Positions 1 through 8,679 of a stretch of DNA of 18,720 nucleotides are shown in pieces. Made by a program: the position numbers and the translations under genes. Below the pieces are notes generated by a model. The model saw only the letters and a program-made list of their open reading frames with translations. It was not told the DNA's origin and searched no databases. The DNA is from Baffinella frigidus (taxonomy: Eukaryota; Cryptophyceae; Cryptomonadales; Baffinellaceae). Location of the stretch: contig MU646356.1 of the NCBI GenBank assembly GCA_026770585.1, forward strand, positions 587,185 through 605,904. The letters are read 5' to 3'. How positions within the stretch are numbered: the first letter of the stretch is position 1; every line of letters starts with the position of its first letter.

Positions 1-2766
1 CCCCCACCTCTCGTGGGAGACCATCACCTATGCCGCCCCGAGCGCTAACCTCCAGGTCTCCCCTCCTCACTCAAGAGACACGTGCTTGCGCGCCCCCACC
101 ACATTTACGCCCCCCCATCCACACAGGCGTGGCTGCATCCCCTCGCCCCTCGCCCCACGGGGCCCTCGCCCCTTCCCCCCTGCCCCTCGCCCCTCGCCCC
201 GTGCCACTCGCCGCCCTTTACCACTTGCCCCGTGACCCATGCCCTCCGCCCCGCGCACCGCTCACCACGCTCGCTCTGTACTGTGGCAGATGACGGACAT
301 GGACCAGATCAAGGGGCTGACCACCGACAAGATCCGGGAGAAAGCGTCCAGCGAACAGGGGGTCTGCCTCCCCTCCGAAATTACCCCCTTAGCTGACCCC
401 CTTAGCTGACCCTCTTAGCTCCCTTCCGAGATGATCCTCTCCCTTCCCTCCCGAGATGACCCCCTTTGCTCCCTTTTGAGATGGACATGGACCAGATCAA
501 GGGGCTGACCACCGACAAGATCCGGGAGAAACAGGGGGTCTGCTTCCCCTCCGAGCTGACCCCCTTAGCTGACCCCCTCAACTTCCTCCCGAAATGACCC
601 CCTTCGAAATACCCTCCGAAATCTAACGAATCCTGAACCCTGAACCCGCTTTGACACCCGACATTCACATAGGGTGTTGGGTTATGGTTATGGTTGTGGC
701 TATGGCTGTGGTAGTGGCTATGGTTTGTCGGGCTGACCACCGACAAGATCCGCGAGAAAGCGTCCAGCGAACAGGGGAGGGTGTCTGCCTCCCCCCCAAG
801 ATGACCCCCTCAAATGCCTCCCGACCCCCTTAGCTCCCTCCCGATGTGACCCCCTCAGCTCCCTCTCGAGATGATCCTCTCCCTTCCCTCTGAGATGACC
901 CCCTTAGCTCCCTCCCGAGATGCCCCACTTCAGACGCGACCATTGCGCGCATTGGGACCACAGGACTGGAGTCTGTTTCGGACAGGAGGTGGTGAGGCGT
1001 TCTCTCCGGCTGACGGCGAGAGTGGCGGTTGGGAGCAGGTGGAGCAGCGGCCCTAAACCCTCAACCCTCAACCCCAAACCCCCTCAGGTGGAGCAGCGGC
1101 GGGCGCTGCTGGTGCGGTTCACGCTCCGCTCGAGCCAGTATGCCACCATGTGCATTCGCGAGCTCCTCAAGGAGTACTCCGAAGAGGTCCCCTCCTAAAA
1201 AATGATGTTCCCGAGGAGGGACCTCGCAGGAACCTCATTTTGCCAGCACCGGGAACCTCCTTTTTTGTTTGCAGGGTCGATTAGGATGAGGTGTTGACTA
1301 CGGAGGGTGCTAGCGCGGAAGAGACGCCATGCTGTAGTTTGCTCTCTGCTCTAGCCAGTATGCCACCATGTGCATCCGCAAGCTCTTGAAGGAATACTCC
1401 GAAGAGGTGTGCTTCCACACCCTGACGAAGGAACCTCCTTTTCGATTACAGGGTCGATTGGTGTACTTGAATTCGATTTCGGGGTAGATACGCGAACGCT
1501 CCCTCCTCGGCACCCGACGATGACCGCGCGTCGTCAGGCAGAAGTAGATGGGTGACTCGCAAATAAGGACACGCACCTTAATTTCGAGTAACCTATGCAC
1601 CGCCACCTTGTCCTGCACCACCCTAATCCCTAAGTGGCCATGGGGTTAAAATTGACCCCAGCGAGGTCCTAGAAATGTCCTAGGGCCATACCGTAGGGCG
1701 TATGAGCCTACTGGTCACTTAAGGGATAACCCACGAACGGGACCCGACGTTGACTGTGTGGACAGGCTCAACCCGACGTTGACTGTGTGGACAGGCTCGG
1801 GACGGGCCCGTCTCGGGAGGAGACCATAAGTCATTCATGTAGCCTTTAGGTAAACTCGTCAGTGTTCAGATTGACCGCGCGTGGTGGCAGAGGAACCACT
1901 CTCTCGTCCTGCACCATCCCGACTGTACTCTCACCCACCGCACCGCACCCCCATCCGCCCCCGCCATGGCGGTGCGTGCCCCTAATTTTGAGTAACCTCT
2001 GTATTGCTACCTCGGTCCTGCACCTTCCTAACCCACCGCGCTGGGGACTACTCCCCCAGGTCTCAGGACACGACCAATATGGGATAGGAGTAGGCGGAGT
2101 GACTTTACACTGTTTCCACAATCCTAACCCACCTCACCGTCCCCCCATCCACAGGCAGCATTCGGAATCCGCCAGCTCCCCGGAGACGCTGCCGCCGCAA
2201 CTGACGCCGCTGCAAAGGACGCCGCTGCACCGGACGCCGCTGCCCCTGCTGCTACCCCCGCCGCTGCCGACGCCGGCGCGACACCAGCCGTGGCGGCCGC
2301 AGCGGTCAACCCCTCAACCCCAAACCATCACTCCAAACTTTGAACCCCAAACTCCTGAACCCCAAACTCCTGAACCCCAAACGCCTAACCCCGCTGCCGA
2401 CGCCGGAGCGACACCAGCCGCGGCCGCGGCGGTGAACCCCTCACTCCCAACCCCTACACTCCAAACTCTAAACTTCAAGCCCTAAACTCCAAACGCTAAC
2501 CCCAACCAGCCATGGTGGCCGCGGCGATGAACCCCTCACCCCCAGACCCTACACACCAAACTCCAACGCCAACACCAGTCCCAACACCAACACCAACACC
2601 AACACCAACACCAACACCAACACCAACCCCTCAACTCCAAACGCCCACCGCCTAAACCCGACACACCCGACAAAAACAGGTAACCGCGGCCGTGGAAGCT
2701 GCGGTGGAGGCTGCGGGGGAGGTGGACGAGGCCCCGGGTGGGCCGGGGCGCGTTGGGGCGCCGTAG
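1..2766 (+). CDS. PUS7: PUS7/TruD-family pseudouridine synthase, C-terminal part (5' truncated by window)
   Basis: Pus7/TruD enzymes convert specific uridines in tRNA and mRNA to pseudouridine. Only the C-terminal 153 residues are here. Exons, all phase 0 between them: <1-55, 290-361, 1088-1186, 2155-2304, 2680-2766 (stop TAG 2764-2766). Exon 1 reads LSWETITYAAPSANLQ, matching the NVSWEVVAYDDP segment near the end of animal PUS7. Exon 3 carries FTLRSSQYATMCIRELLK, the signature of the family's C-terminal end (SxYATMxIRE). Donors are GT and acceptors AG throughout. The last two exons add about 78 residues of Ala/Asp/Glu/Pro-rich low-complexity tail beyond the usual end of the family. A shorter ending is possible: if the exon 3 donor at 1187 is not used, translation stops at TAA 1196-1198. 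I prefer the longer form because exons 4 and 5 join in frame. The catalytic Asp lies upstream of the window. Confidence 0.8.
482..780 (+). repeat. Two partial copies of PUS7 exon 2 inside the following intron
   Basis: The exon at 290-361 recurs at 482-540 and again at 731-780. The first copy keeps the exon start and most of its body but lacks an internal 12-nt stretch (the block between GAGAAA and CAGGGG), which is an in-frame loss. The second copy begins mid-exon at GGCTGACCACC and keeps the end. Both copies also carry the start of the downstream intron (TCTGCCTCCCC). The surrounding intron (362-1087) is filled with a diverged pyrimidine-rich tandem repeat built on CCCTTAGCTCCCTCCCGAGA. A short copy of the exon 3 start lies at about 1035-1051, just before the real exon 3 at 1088. 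Confidence 0.75.
1254..1470 (+). repeat. Degenerate copy of PUS7 exon 3 and its flank
   Basis: Positions about 1341-1410 repeat the 3' two thirds of exon 3 (1127-1190), encoding SSQYATMCIRKLLKEYSEEV with one Glu-to-Lys change, followed by GT. The downstream flank is duplicated too: GGAACCTCCTTTT and CAGGGTCGATT occur at about 1254-1285 and again at 1430-1460. An upstream in-frame TAG and the missing 5' third make this copy unlikely to replace exon 3. The remainder of this intron (1187-2154) holds other diverged repeats, for example GAGTAACCT and GTCCTGCACC near 1590-1620 and 1990-2020, and no other coding signal that I recognise. Confidence 0.7.
1742..1798 (+). repeat. 29-bp perfect tandem duplication in PUS7 intron 3
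   Basis: ACCCGACGTTGACTGTGTGG and the eight bases that follow occur twice back to back (1742-1769 and 1771-1798, one base between). No coding content is seen. Confidence 0.9.
2305..2679 (+). repeat. PUS7 intron 4: heptamer tracts with two exon-4 echoes
   Basis: This intron begins GTCAACCCC and ends AAAAACAG. It is made of CCAAACTCCTGAACC-type repeats related to CCCTAAA. Two partial copies of the exon 4 3' end interrupt it: 2393-2433 (GCTGCCGACGCCGG... to a GT) and a shorter one at about 2507-2536 (ATGGTGGCCGCGGCG). Each copy is again followed by an AACCCC tract, so the pattern exon end then heptamers appears three times in a row. Confidence 0.75.
2562..2628 (+). repeat. Hexamer microsatellite (CCAACA)n
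   Basis: Roughly ten units of CCAACA, interrupted once near 2577, lie within PUS7 intron 4. The period here is 6 rather than the 7 seen in most other tracts of the window. Confidence 0.85.
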
Positions 2767-2769
2767 GGA

Positions 2770-2948
2770 TCCTTTAGGTTCTTCGAGCTCCCAACATACA
2801 GGGGTACCTCGCTCGTACGAAAGCGTCCCCCCCTAGGACCCTGCAGTAGGCCTATGCCTAGGGCCCTATGGTGGTCCTAGGGGGGGTGCGCTTTCTTATG
2901 AGCGAGGTACCCCTGAAGGTCCTTTAGGTTCTTGGAGCTCCCAACATA
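2770..2948 (+). mobile_element. MITE-like inverted-repeat element, copy 1, with 29-bp flanking direct repeats
   Basis: Two arms of about 41 bp (2800-2840 and about 2873-2914) are near-perfect inverted repeats beginning AGGGGTACCTCGCTC and ending at CTAGGACC. They enclose a loop of about 30 bp. The element carries no coding capacity. It is bracketed by a direct repeat, TCCTTTAGGTTCTTSGAGCT followed by CCCAACATA (2770-2798 and 2920-2948), differing at one base. The flanking repeat could be a long target duplication or a segmental duplication. It starts four bases after the PUS7 stop codon, so it probably sits in or just beyond the 3' UTR. Confidence 0.7.
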
Positions 2949-3412
2949 GGCGGACACTGAAATTGTTCTGCAGAACAGCCATGCTTCCTCGGAAGGGTGG
3001 GAGGGAGGGGGCGAGCAGCGCTTTCTGCGGAAGGAGGAGCAACGCAGAGGTTTCGCACGAAGGATGCATGGAGTAGGTTAGGGGGGAGGGGGGGGGAGAG
3101 TGGAGCGGAGAGGGGGGGGGTCTAGGAACGGGTATTGGTTTGCAGCTTGTGAGGGTGCGTGGGTTACAAGGGAACTTGGATTACAAGCCCAGGAGACAAC
3201 GCCTCGCCCCTGAATTGAACCCTTAGGACGATCCTTAACTCATGTCTCAAGTGGCGAGTAGGTTCATGCGCCCTGCCGTAGGGCCCCTGGCTAGGACCTG
3301 CTTGGGACCTCTGTGGGGCCAACTTTGACGCCCTCGCCACTGAAGGGATAGATGCCGCCCGGTTGTCCACCACGCTGAGGCTCGCGGCGTGTGGGACCCT
3401 CGTTTTGAATAC
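2949..3412. other. Intergenic DNA without recognised features
   Basis: No exon-like segment on either strand was recognised. There is a G-run-rich stretch at about 3080-3120, and a short GTAGGGCCCCTGGCTAGGACC segment near 3285 that resembles the interior of the neighbouring inverted-repeat elements and may be a remnant. Confidence 0.4.
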
Positions 3413-3532
3413 GGGGACACCTTGCTCATAAGAAACCACCCCCCCACTAGCTAGGACCACCATTCGGGCCCTAGGCATGAGCCTACTGTAGGGTCCTAGG
3501 GAGAGGGCGTTTTTTTATGAGCGAGGTACCCC
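3413..3532 (-). mobile_element. MITE-like inverted-repeat element, copy 2 (opposite orientation)
   Basis: This has the same architecture as the element at 2800-2914. The left arm starts at 3413 (GGGGACACCTTGCTCATAAG) and the right arm ends at 3532 (TATGAGCGAGGTACCCC). The interior CTAGGACCACCATTCGGGCC matches the reverse complement of the copy 1 interior, so the two copies lie in opposite orientation. Arms are more diverged than in copy 1, and no long flanking direct repeat was seen. From 3533 to 3789 I see nothing recognisable. Confidence 0.65.
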
Positions 3533-3789
3533 TGTTATCCCTGCGCACGGGGTGTGCACTCGGTGTAGAGCAAGGTTCGAAGTGCCCACCTAAATTCGGC
3601 ACATTCAGGCAGCAGTCCACATCCACGTGCATGCACATAGAAACCACACAGTATTTTTTTTGGATGCAATATATTTTCACAGTATTGCGATCGATCAAAC
3701 TATCTACGTACCCAGATCACTACGAACTGTGGATCTTCTGCCGTTTTTGAACTTGCTGTTCCACCCCCATCCCTGCGGGGGGTCAAAAG

Positions 3790-3940
3790 TTTTAGAAATC
3801 GGATGTTTTAGAAATCACAGAACACTGGGATTTCCTGCTTTAGAATTCACAGAACAATCGGATTTAGAATTCACAGAACAATCGGATTGAGAATTCACAG
3901 AACACTCGGTTCTAGAAATCACATCAAACTCGGATCTCCT
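3790..3940. repeat. Tandem repeat with unit of about 25 bp
   Basis: About six diverged units with the core TTAGAATTCACAGAACAATC (variants GAAATCACAGAACACTCGG) run head to tail in the spacer between the convergent PUS7 and RRP46 genes. Confidence 0.8.
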
Positions 3941-3955
3941 GCACCTGCCCAGCAG

Positions 3956-4133
3956 GTTGAGGGTTGAGGGTTGAGGGTTTAGGGTTTAGGGTTAGGGTTT
4001 AGGGTTTAGGGTTCAGGGTTTAGGGTTAGGGTTTAGGGTTTAGGGTTTAGGGTTAGGGTTTAGGGTTTAGGGTTTAGGGTTTACGGTTTACGGTCTAGGG
4101 TTTAGGGTTTAGGGTTTAGGGTTTACGGTTTAG
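3956..4133 (-). repeat. Interstitial telomere-type array (TTTAGGG)n
   Basis: About 25 units of GGGTTTA, with a few GGGTTA, GGGTTGA and GGTTTAC variants. It is one of the cleanest plant-type telomere tracts in the window. On the minus strand it reads CCCTAAA, the same sense orientation as most tracts in the plus-strand SecA introns. It lies just downstream of the RRP46 stop codon and is internal in this window, so it is not a chromosome end. Confidence 0.9.
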
Positions 4134-4137
4134 AGCA

Positions 4138-4436
4138 ACCAGGCATCCCTCCTTCTGGGTGTTCCGGGCACCGGGTTCGGAAAACGCAAGGGCGGGGCTG
4201 GGAAAACGTCGACGCACGCGAAAAGTTGATGGCATTATGGGATGCCGCCGCCGCACACGTGCACCGACAACATTGAGGCGGGGCTGGGAAAATTGACGTG
4301 CGCGATCAGATTATTACATTCTGTGCTGACTAGAAGCGAACAACCGGGCGTCCCTTCTTCCGGGAACCGGGCTGGAAAATGCAAGGGCGGGGCTGGGGAG
4401 AAGTTGACTTACGTGAAAAGTTGATGACGTGCTCAA
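4138..4436 (-). repeat. Duplicated segment of about 100 bp overlapping the RRP46 3' end
   Basis: Positions 4138-4240 and about 4339-4436 are diverged copies sharing GCAAGGGCGGGGCTGGG and GTGAAAAGTTGATG-type blocks. A short middle remnant lies at about 4275-4309. The right copy is part of the last RRP46 exon; the left copy lies beyond the stop. In the left copy the GTAAGT found in the right copy reads GTGCGT. Confidence 0.7.
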
Positions 4437-7400
4437 CAGCCGCCGCGCACGCCTCCATCGCTGCCTCCAGCTGCTCCTCTGACACGCACCCTGGTTAAGG
4501 GTTTGGGGTTTGGGTGTTGGGGTTTTGGGTGTTGGGTTTGGGGTTTGGGGTTGGTGGTTTGGGGTTTGGGGTTGGTGGTTTGGGGTTGGGGGTTTGGGGT
4601 TTGGGGTTTGGGGTTCAGGGTTTAGGGTTCAGGGTTTAGGGTTGAGGGTTTCGGGTTTAGGACACGTAAACACTCAAATCTGAGCGGCTGCAGCGCCATG
4701 CCTCTCGTACTTCTCTGCTACACAGAAACGCAACGGTTGCGGGGAGAGGGGTTGGAACGTTCCCAGTCTACCCCAACAACGCTTGCCTTGACAAGATTTC
4801 GATGGACACATCCACACCTCAGTGTTGCTAAATGGATCTGGCTGATCCAGAGACGCTCTGAGACCTGTGGACTCGACGGCGATGAGCTTGCGCTTGGGTG
4901 CAGGGGTCTCGGCGGGCCCCTCGAACACGAACGTCAGCACCGCCTGCGCCTCCACCTCTTCCGATCTGCTCATTTTAGGGTCGATTAGCATACGGTAATC
5001 GACCCCAATTTCAGTGCGCTTGGGCGCCGTCTCTTCCAGACTGGTTGAGGATTTAGGGTTAGGGTTCAGGGTTTAGGGACACACGCGCAGGACAAAACTG
5101 TGAGATTTCAGGGGGCAGGCGGTGCCGCTTCCGTCTCTCCCGATCTGCGCTGGAAGATTTCACGGTCGATGAGCATACTGTGTTCAGGTTCGATTCGCAG
5201 GCGGTGTCTGGTGCGAAATGACCCTGCCATCGAGTAGTATGTATGATCGTGGTGCACACCTCGCATAGCCAGTTGATGAGCCTGTGCCGTGCTTCCGGGC
5301 TACCGTCCGGACATGCCTCCCTGAATCCTAAACCCTAAACCCTAACCCTAAACCCTAAACCGGGATATCCTCCCGGACACTTCCGAGCGAGGGCAGGAAC
5401 ATAACAAGGAACAGAGCGTGGGACAGAACAAGGTCTAGCTGTGTCTCAGTCTGATTCGGGCTCACCAATTTGGTGAGCCCGGGCTGGTTTTCTCTCCAAA
5501 ATTGACGGAATTGTACCGCACGCCCACAACGTCAACTTGAGAATGGTCGGTCGACCCGAGTAAGGCAGAGCTAGAAGCAGCAGCGCGTGGGTCGGTGGCG
5601 GGGAGTGACTCTGGTCAAACTGGTCGAACTGGTCAAACTGGTTGATTTTGAAACTGGTCAAACTGGTCGAATTTGAAACTGGTCAAACTGGTCGAATTTG
5701 AAACTGGCGGCGGGAAGGGACTTTGAAGGGTCGACGATGATGGCGCCGTCGGGCATCACCGCGCACGCGACCCCGGCCGCGACCGCCCTGCACACAGAGG
5801 GCGTACGGTTCAGGGTTGATGGTCCAGCACAGTTGTTGATCCGGTCGGGCATCACCGCGCACGCGACCCCGGCCGCGACCGCCCTGCACACACAGGGCGT
5901 ACGGTTCAGGGTGGATGGTCCAGCACAGTTGTTGATCCGGCCGCGGAAAGCTCATGTTGAGAGTAGGGAGAGGCATGACCGCGCACGCCACCCCGGCCGC
6001 GACAGCCCTGCGTGCACACTGCGGTTTTGCAGTTTAGGGTGTAGGGTGTAGGGTTGAGGGTTTCGAGTGTAGGGTTCAGGGATTGGGGTTTAGGGTTTGG
6101 GGTTTGAGGTTTAAGGTTTAGGGTTTAGGGTTTAGGGTTTAGGGTTTAGGGTTTAGGGTCCAGCAGGGTTGTTGATCGCGTAGCACGACCCAGGGAAGCG
6201 AATGTTGAGAGCAGGGAGAGGCATGGATGGGGGGGGGGGGTCAACGTCCGGACGCAGGAGGATGAAACCGGAACACTGTTCGAATGCAGGGTAACTGTCA
6301 TACGGTATGAGGGTTTGGTAGGCCCTAGGGGTGCTAAACGCGGCCCGGTCCCATCCAACGTAGGGTCTACTTTAGTTCAAGGCCGCTTACCAACTAAACT
6401 GAATCCTTGTGTTTCCGATCAGTGTGCGTGGGGTGTCAGTGCTGAGAGATTGTAAAGCGACTCAGGTGGAAAACGTGACCGCGCGGTGCAGTGCTGAGAG
6501 GCTGGAGCATTGAACGGTACCACGCCAAAGGGCTTGAGGGAAACCGACGCCGTTTCCACGTCAGATCTGGCGTCGTTAACTTCAGTAATCAAGGGATTTT
6601 CCTTGAAAGATGTCAACCGTGGATGTTTCGAGCCCGCTGGTATGGTATGCACCTGAGGGGCACCGCGGCGCTGACAAGCGCCATGATGGCGGAGTTGACG
6701 TTGGCTGCCAGGGCCGAGCCTTCGTCCAGCATAGTCTGACAGCTCACCTGAAGAAAACAAGAATCTTCAGAATCTTCAGGACGTGTCCAGGACGCCCCCT
6801 ACTTAGCAGGCACCGGGGGCTTCACGGATACAGTCCATCCAAGCGATGTTTACTAGAATCGTATCCATTGCCCTAGAGCCTAACCGGGATTTCACCTTGA
6901 ATTCAAGGTGGAAATGTCCTCGGTCGCTGCTAAGGGGATGCTGTTTTTGGGTAACTATTTTCATCGGTAAAAATACGTGCCAAACAGGCGCTTGAAACAC
7001 ACTGAAGGTCCGACGGTACTTCATCAACCGACGACGCAACCAGAGATAGGATCTAGGTTCCGCTCGCCCATCGAGCGCCACACAGGTGTCGTCTCATTAA
7101 CAGAGGCACATAACCCCTAAACCCTAAACCCTAAACTCTGACCCTAAAATCGGAACCCTAAACCCTCAACCCTAAACTCTAAACCCTAAACCCCCCTCGA
7201 TGGCGCAGAGAGGGTTCCGCTCGCGCACAACCACCGCCCTATCACCCAATCGTATTGCTTACGCTAGCACCCTACGCAAGGCCGGAATCAGATTGACGCC
7301 GGAATTAGGGCGTCCAATTTGAACGGGATCTCACCTCGATGGCGCAGAGAGGGTTGCGGTCGCGCATAACCACCGCCTCCAGCGTTTGCCGCAGGAACGC

Positions 7401-8134
7401 CTCGTTGGCCCTGCGGCGAGTCATTTTCAATGTCGGTAGCCGTGTACACCCACAAATAATACATCATAACATGGTGAGTGCGCCCGGTAATCATCTCGCT
7501 CTCGCCCCTCGCGCCCGGCAATCATCTCGCACATCCAGCCAGACAAAGCTTTTCTCCGTACCTGCTCTCGCCCCTCGCGCCAGGCCCAGGAAGGGAGCGG
7601 TCAGGTGGGGCGGGGCAGACAGCGCGGTGCGCTCCACGACGGAGCAAGCCGGGAGGCGTGTCCAACCGGCCGGGGGCTAGCAGCGTTTATTCGTCGCATG
7701 TCACGACCGCAAGGAGTTGAGGCTGCGGGCAGGGAGAGGTGGCGGGGAACGCACCGCCCGGCGTCCCGGTCGCCTCGGCTGGCGGCGATGTGCACCGTCA
7801 CGATGCTCTCCTCGCTCGAGCGCTGGTGGATCTTCGCCTCGCGTGGCCCGTACACCCCCGCCATCGTCTCGGTTCTGCTCGCCCGGCGCACAGCAGTCAG
7901 ACCCTAGCACGCTCGAGCGCCACGCCCCTAAGATGTCGTGGTGTGGTCGTGAAACGCGGCCTAGCTCTCACAAGCGGACGCATGCGTTTGGAGGGGGGGG
8001 GGAATCGGGCGGGCTAGCAACCTGCCAAACTTGAACGTGGTGGACCCGTCCGCGTTGTTCAGCGGGTCCAGCTTGATTTCCATCGCCCGGATCTGCCCTG
8101 GTTCGCGGTCATCGCTCCTCTTCGTGTCCGCCAT
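4330..8134 (-). CDS. RRP46: Exosome complex core subunit RRP46 (EXOSC5-like), complete, 7 exons
   Basis: RRP46 is one of six RNase PH-fold subunits forming the ring of the eukaryotic RNA exosome, which processes and degrades RNA 3' to 5' in nucleus and cytoplasm. Exons on the minus strand: 8134-8022, 7874-7755, 7410-7335, 6747-6653, 5787-5722, 4965-4865, 4490-4330. All donors are GT and acceptors AG, phases close, and the product is 243 residues (human EXOSC5 is 235). Family landmarks in order: PLNNADGSTTFKFG, TMAGVYGPREAKI, FLRQTLEAVVMRD, LDEGSALAANVNSAIMALVS, GVACAVMPDGAIIVDPSK, EAQAVLTFVFEG, and a C-terminal helix (EEQLEAAMEACAAAVEHVI). The start Met at 8134-8132 opens MADTKRSDDREPGQ. The last exon contains a perfect GTAAGT at 4412-4407. 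If it were spliced, the last residues would differ, but reading through gives the expected length. It is transcribed divergently from SecA. Confidence 0.88.
4493..4659 (-). repeat. Telomere-like heptamer array, RRP46 intron 6
   Basis: GGGTTTGGGGTTTGGGG-type repeats grade into GGGTTTAGGGTTCAGGG. On the RRP46 sense strand this is CCCAAAC/CCCTAAA and it runs directly into the intron acceptor, which reads AACCAG at the exon 7 boundary (4491). Confidence 0.85.
5047..5175 (-). repeat. Short telomere-like tract plus echo of RRP46 exon 6
   Basis: GGGTTTAGGG repeats lie at 5047-5077. At about 5126-5175 a diverged copy of the exon 6 start region is seen: CTCTCCCGATCTGCGC and GGTCGATGAGCATACTG parallel CTCTTCCGATCTGCTC and GGTCGATTAGCATACGG at 4955-4995. 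The copy is not intact enough to encode the exon. The rest of this 756-bp intron up to exon 5 holds the two tracts listed next and nothing else recognised. Confidence 0.6.
5321..5361 (+). repeat. CCCTAAA tract in antisense orientation within RRP46 intron 5
   Basis: About five heptamers CCTAAACCCTAAACCC on the plus strand, thus TTTAGGG on the RRP46 sense strand. It is one of the exceptions to the usual orientation. Confidence 0.9.
5612..5706. repeat. Tandem repeat GAAACTGGTCAAACTGGTCG
   Basis: Nested repeats: a 10-bp core (AACTGGTCAA/AACTGGTCGA) within a unit of about 26 bp repeated about three times. The array abuts the donor of RRP46 exon 5 (intron 5 begins at 5721 on the minus strand). Confidence 0.85.
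5844..6009 (-). repeat. Two upstream echoes of RRP46 exon 5
   Basis: The 5' half of exon 5 (5787-5750, encoding AVAAGVACAVMPD) is repeated at 5888-5844 and, less well, at 6009-5973, each with its preceding acceptor-like CTGTGTGCAGG or CACGCAGGG. The copies at 5787 and 5888 also share about 50 bp of upstream intron (GATGGTCCAGCACAGTTGTTG). Only the 5722-5787 copy continues into IIVDPSK and a GT donor, so it is taken as the functional exon. Further fragments of the same unit (GTTGTTGATC, GAGAGGCATG) occur at 6165-6225. Confidence 0.8.
6032..6158 (-). repeat. Telomere-like array, RRP46 intron 4
   Basis: GTAGGGT and GGGTTGA variants grade into six or so perfect GGGTTTA units at 6117-6158. The sense-strand orientation is CCCTAAA. 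The remainder of intron 4 up to 6652 holds no recognised element apart from a repeated CAGTGCTGAGAG at about 6437 and 6489. Confidence 0.88.
7112..7236 (-). repeat. Antisense CCCTAAA tract plus echo of RRP46 exon 3, intron 3
   Basis: Plus-strand CCCTAAACCCTAAAC runs over 7112-7195. It is followed at 7197-7238 by a copy of the exon 3 end (CTCGATGGCGCAGAGAGGGT, then CGCTCGCGCACAACCACCGCC against the real exon at 7336-7378). The echo encodes AVVVRERNPLCAIE, close to the exon's AVVMRDRNPLCAIE, but it lacks the 5' half and is followed by GGGG rather than a GT donor. Confidence 0.78.
7478..7600. repeat. Short duplicated blocks in RRP46 intron 2
   Basis: GCGCCCGGTAATCATCTCGC and GCGCCCGGCAATCATCTCGC lie about 40 bp apart, and CTCTCGCCCCTCGCGCC occurs at about 7498 and 7565. 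No coding content. Confidence 0.75.
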
Positions 8135-8679
8135 CCCTGGAGGTTGGTGTGGGGACTTGGGGTGAGCAATCGGCGGTGCAATCGATAGGGATCAGAGGAT
8201 TGTGGTTTGGGGTGATGCACCCCCTCTGGACCCAGGCCCTGACCCCCCTACCGATCACCAGTGCACTCCTTCTGTCCTCGCCCATGCGGAAACGAATTCA
8301 CGGCGTCGAGCGCGTTGCGTGGAGTAGGATTCCACAGGACCAGGTTTGAGGACGGATTCGGCGGGGCGGGGATCGGAACCTGAAAGCGGGACGATTCGTG
8401 TGGTGATGCAGCGGGGTTCGATGGCCTCTTCACCGACCTCTCCTCCCCACGCGCAGCTTGCTTGACTTAAGTTGACAAACTCCTTAAGATGCGACCTTTG
8501 ATCAAAATGTCACGTGACCTCAAACGTGGCTGGTCGCGTCCTTCGTTTAGAAGGACGCGAATACATCTAAGACAGCGGGTCAGGACACAAGGGAGCTCAG
8601 TTTGTTCCGGATCCCTCAGGGAACCTGCATCTGCTGCCGCTCCTCTCGCCAACGCCGCGCGGAAACACGCTCCAAAAAA
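8135..8679. promoter_or_regulatory. Divergent intergenic region between RRP46 and SecA start codons
   Basis: This 545-bp region separates the RRP46 start (8134, minus) from the SecA start (8680, plus), so both promoters and 5' UTRs are expected here. I see no telomere-like repeats and no clear TATA box. There is a purine/AC-rich leader ending CCAAAAAA directly before the SecA ATG. The freedom from heptamers contrasts with the introns on both sides. Confidence 0.55.

Noticed and set aside
1862-2485. 207-codon plus-strand frame over PUS7 intron and exon 4
   Set aside because: It is in a different frame from the supported exon 4, is Pro/His/Thr-rich low complexity, and spans splice sites and heptamers.
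3956-4133. Chromosome end (true telomere)
   Set aside because: The array is short, imperfect, flanked on both sides by genes, and similar tracts occur dozens of times in introns.
4965-4991. Reading the IDPK just upstream of RRP46 exon 6 as coding
   Set aside because: There is no acceptor before it. The phase-consistent acceptor at 4966 joins exon 5 (DPS) to exon 6 through a split Lys codon and matches the family without it.
8602-8679. Upstream in-frame ATG for SecA
   Set aside because: It would bury the signal peptide behind 26 Cys/Arg-rich residues; the ATG at 8680 has a better context and gives an N-terminal signal sequence.
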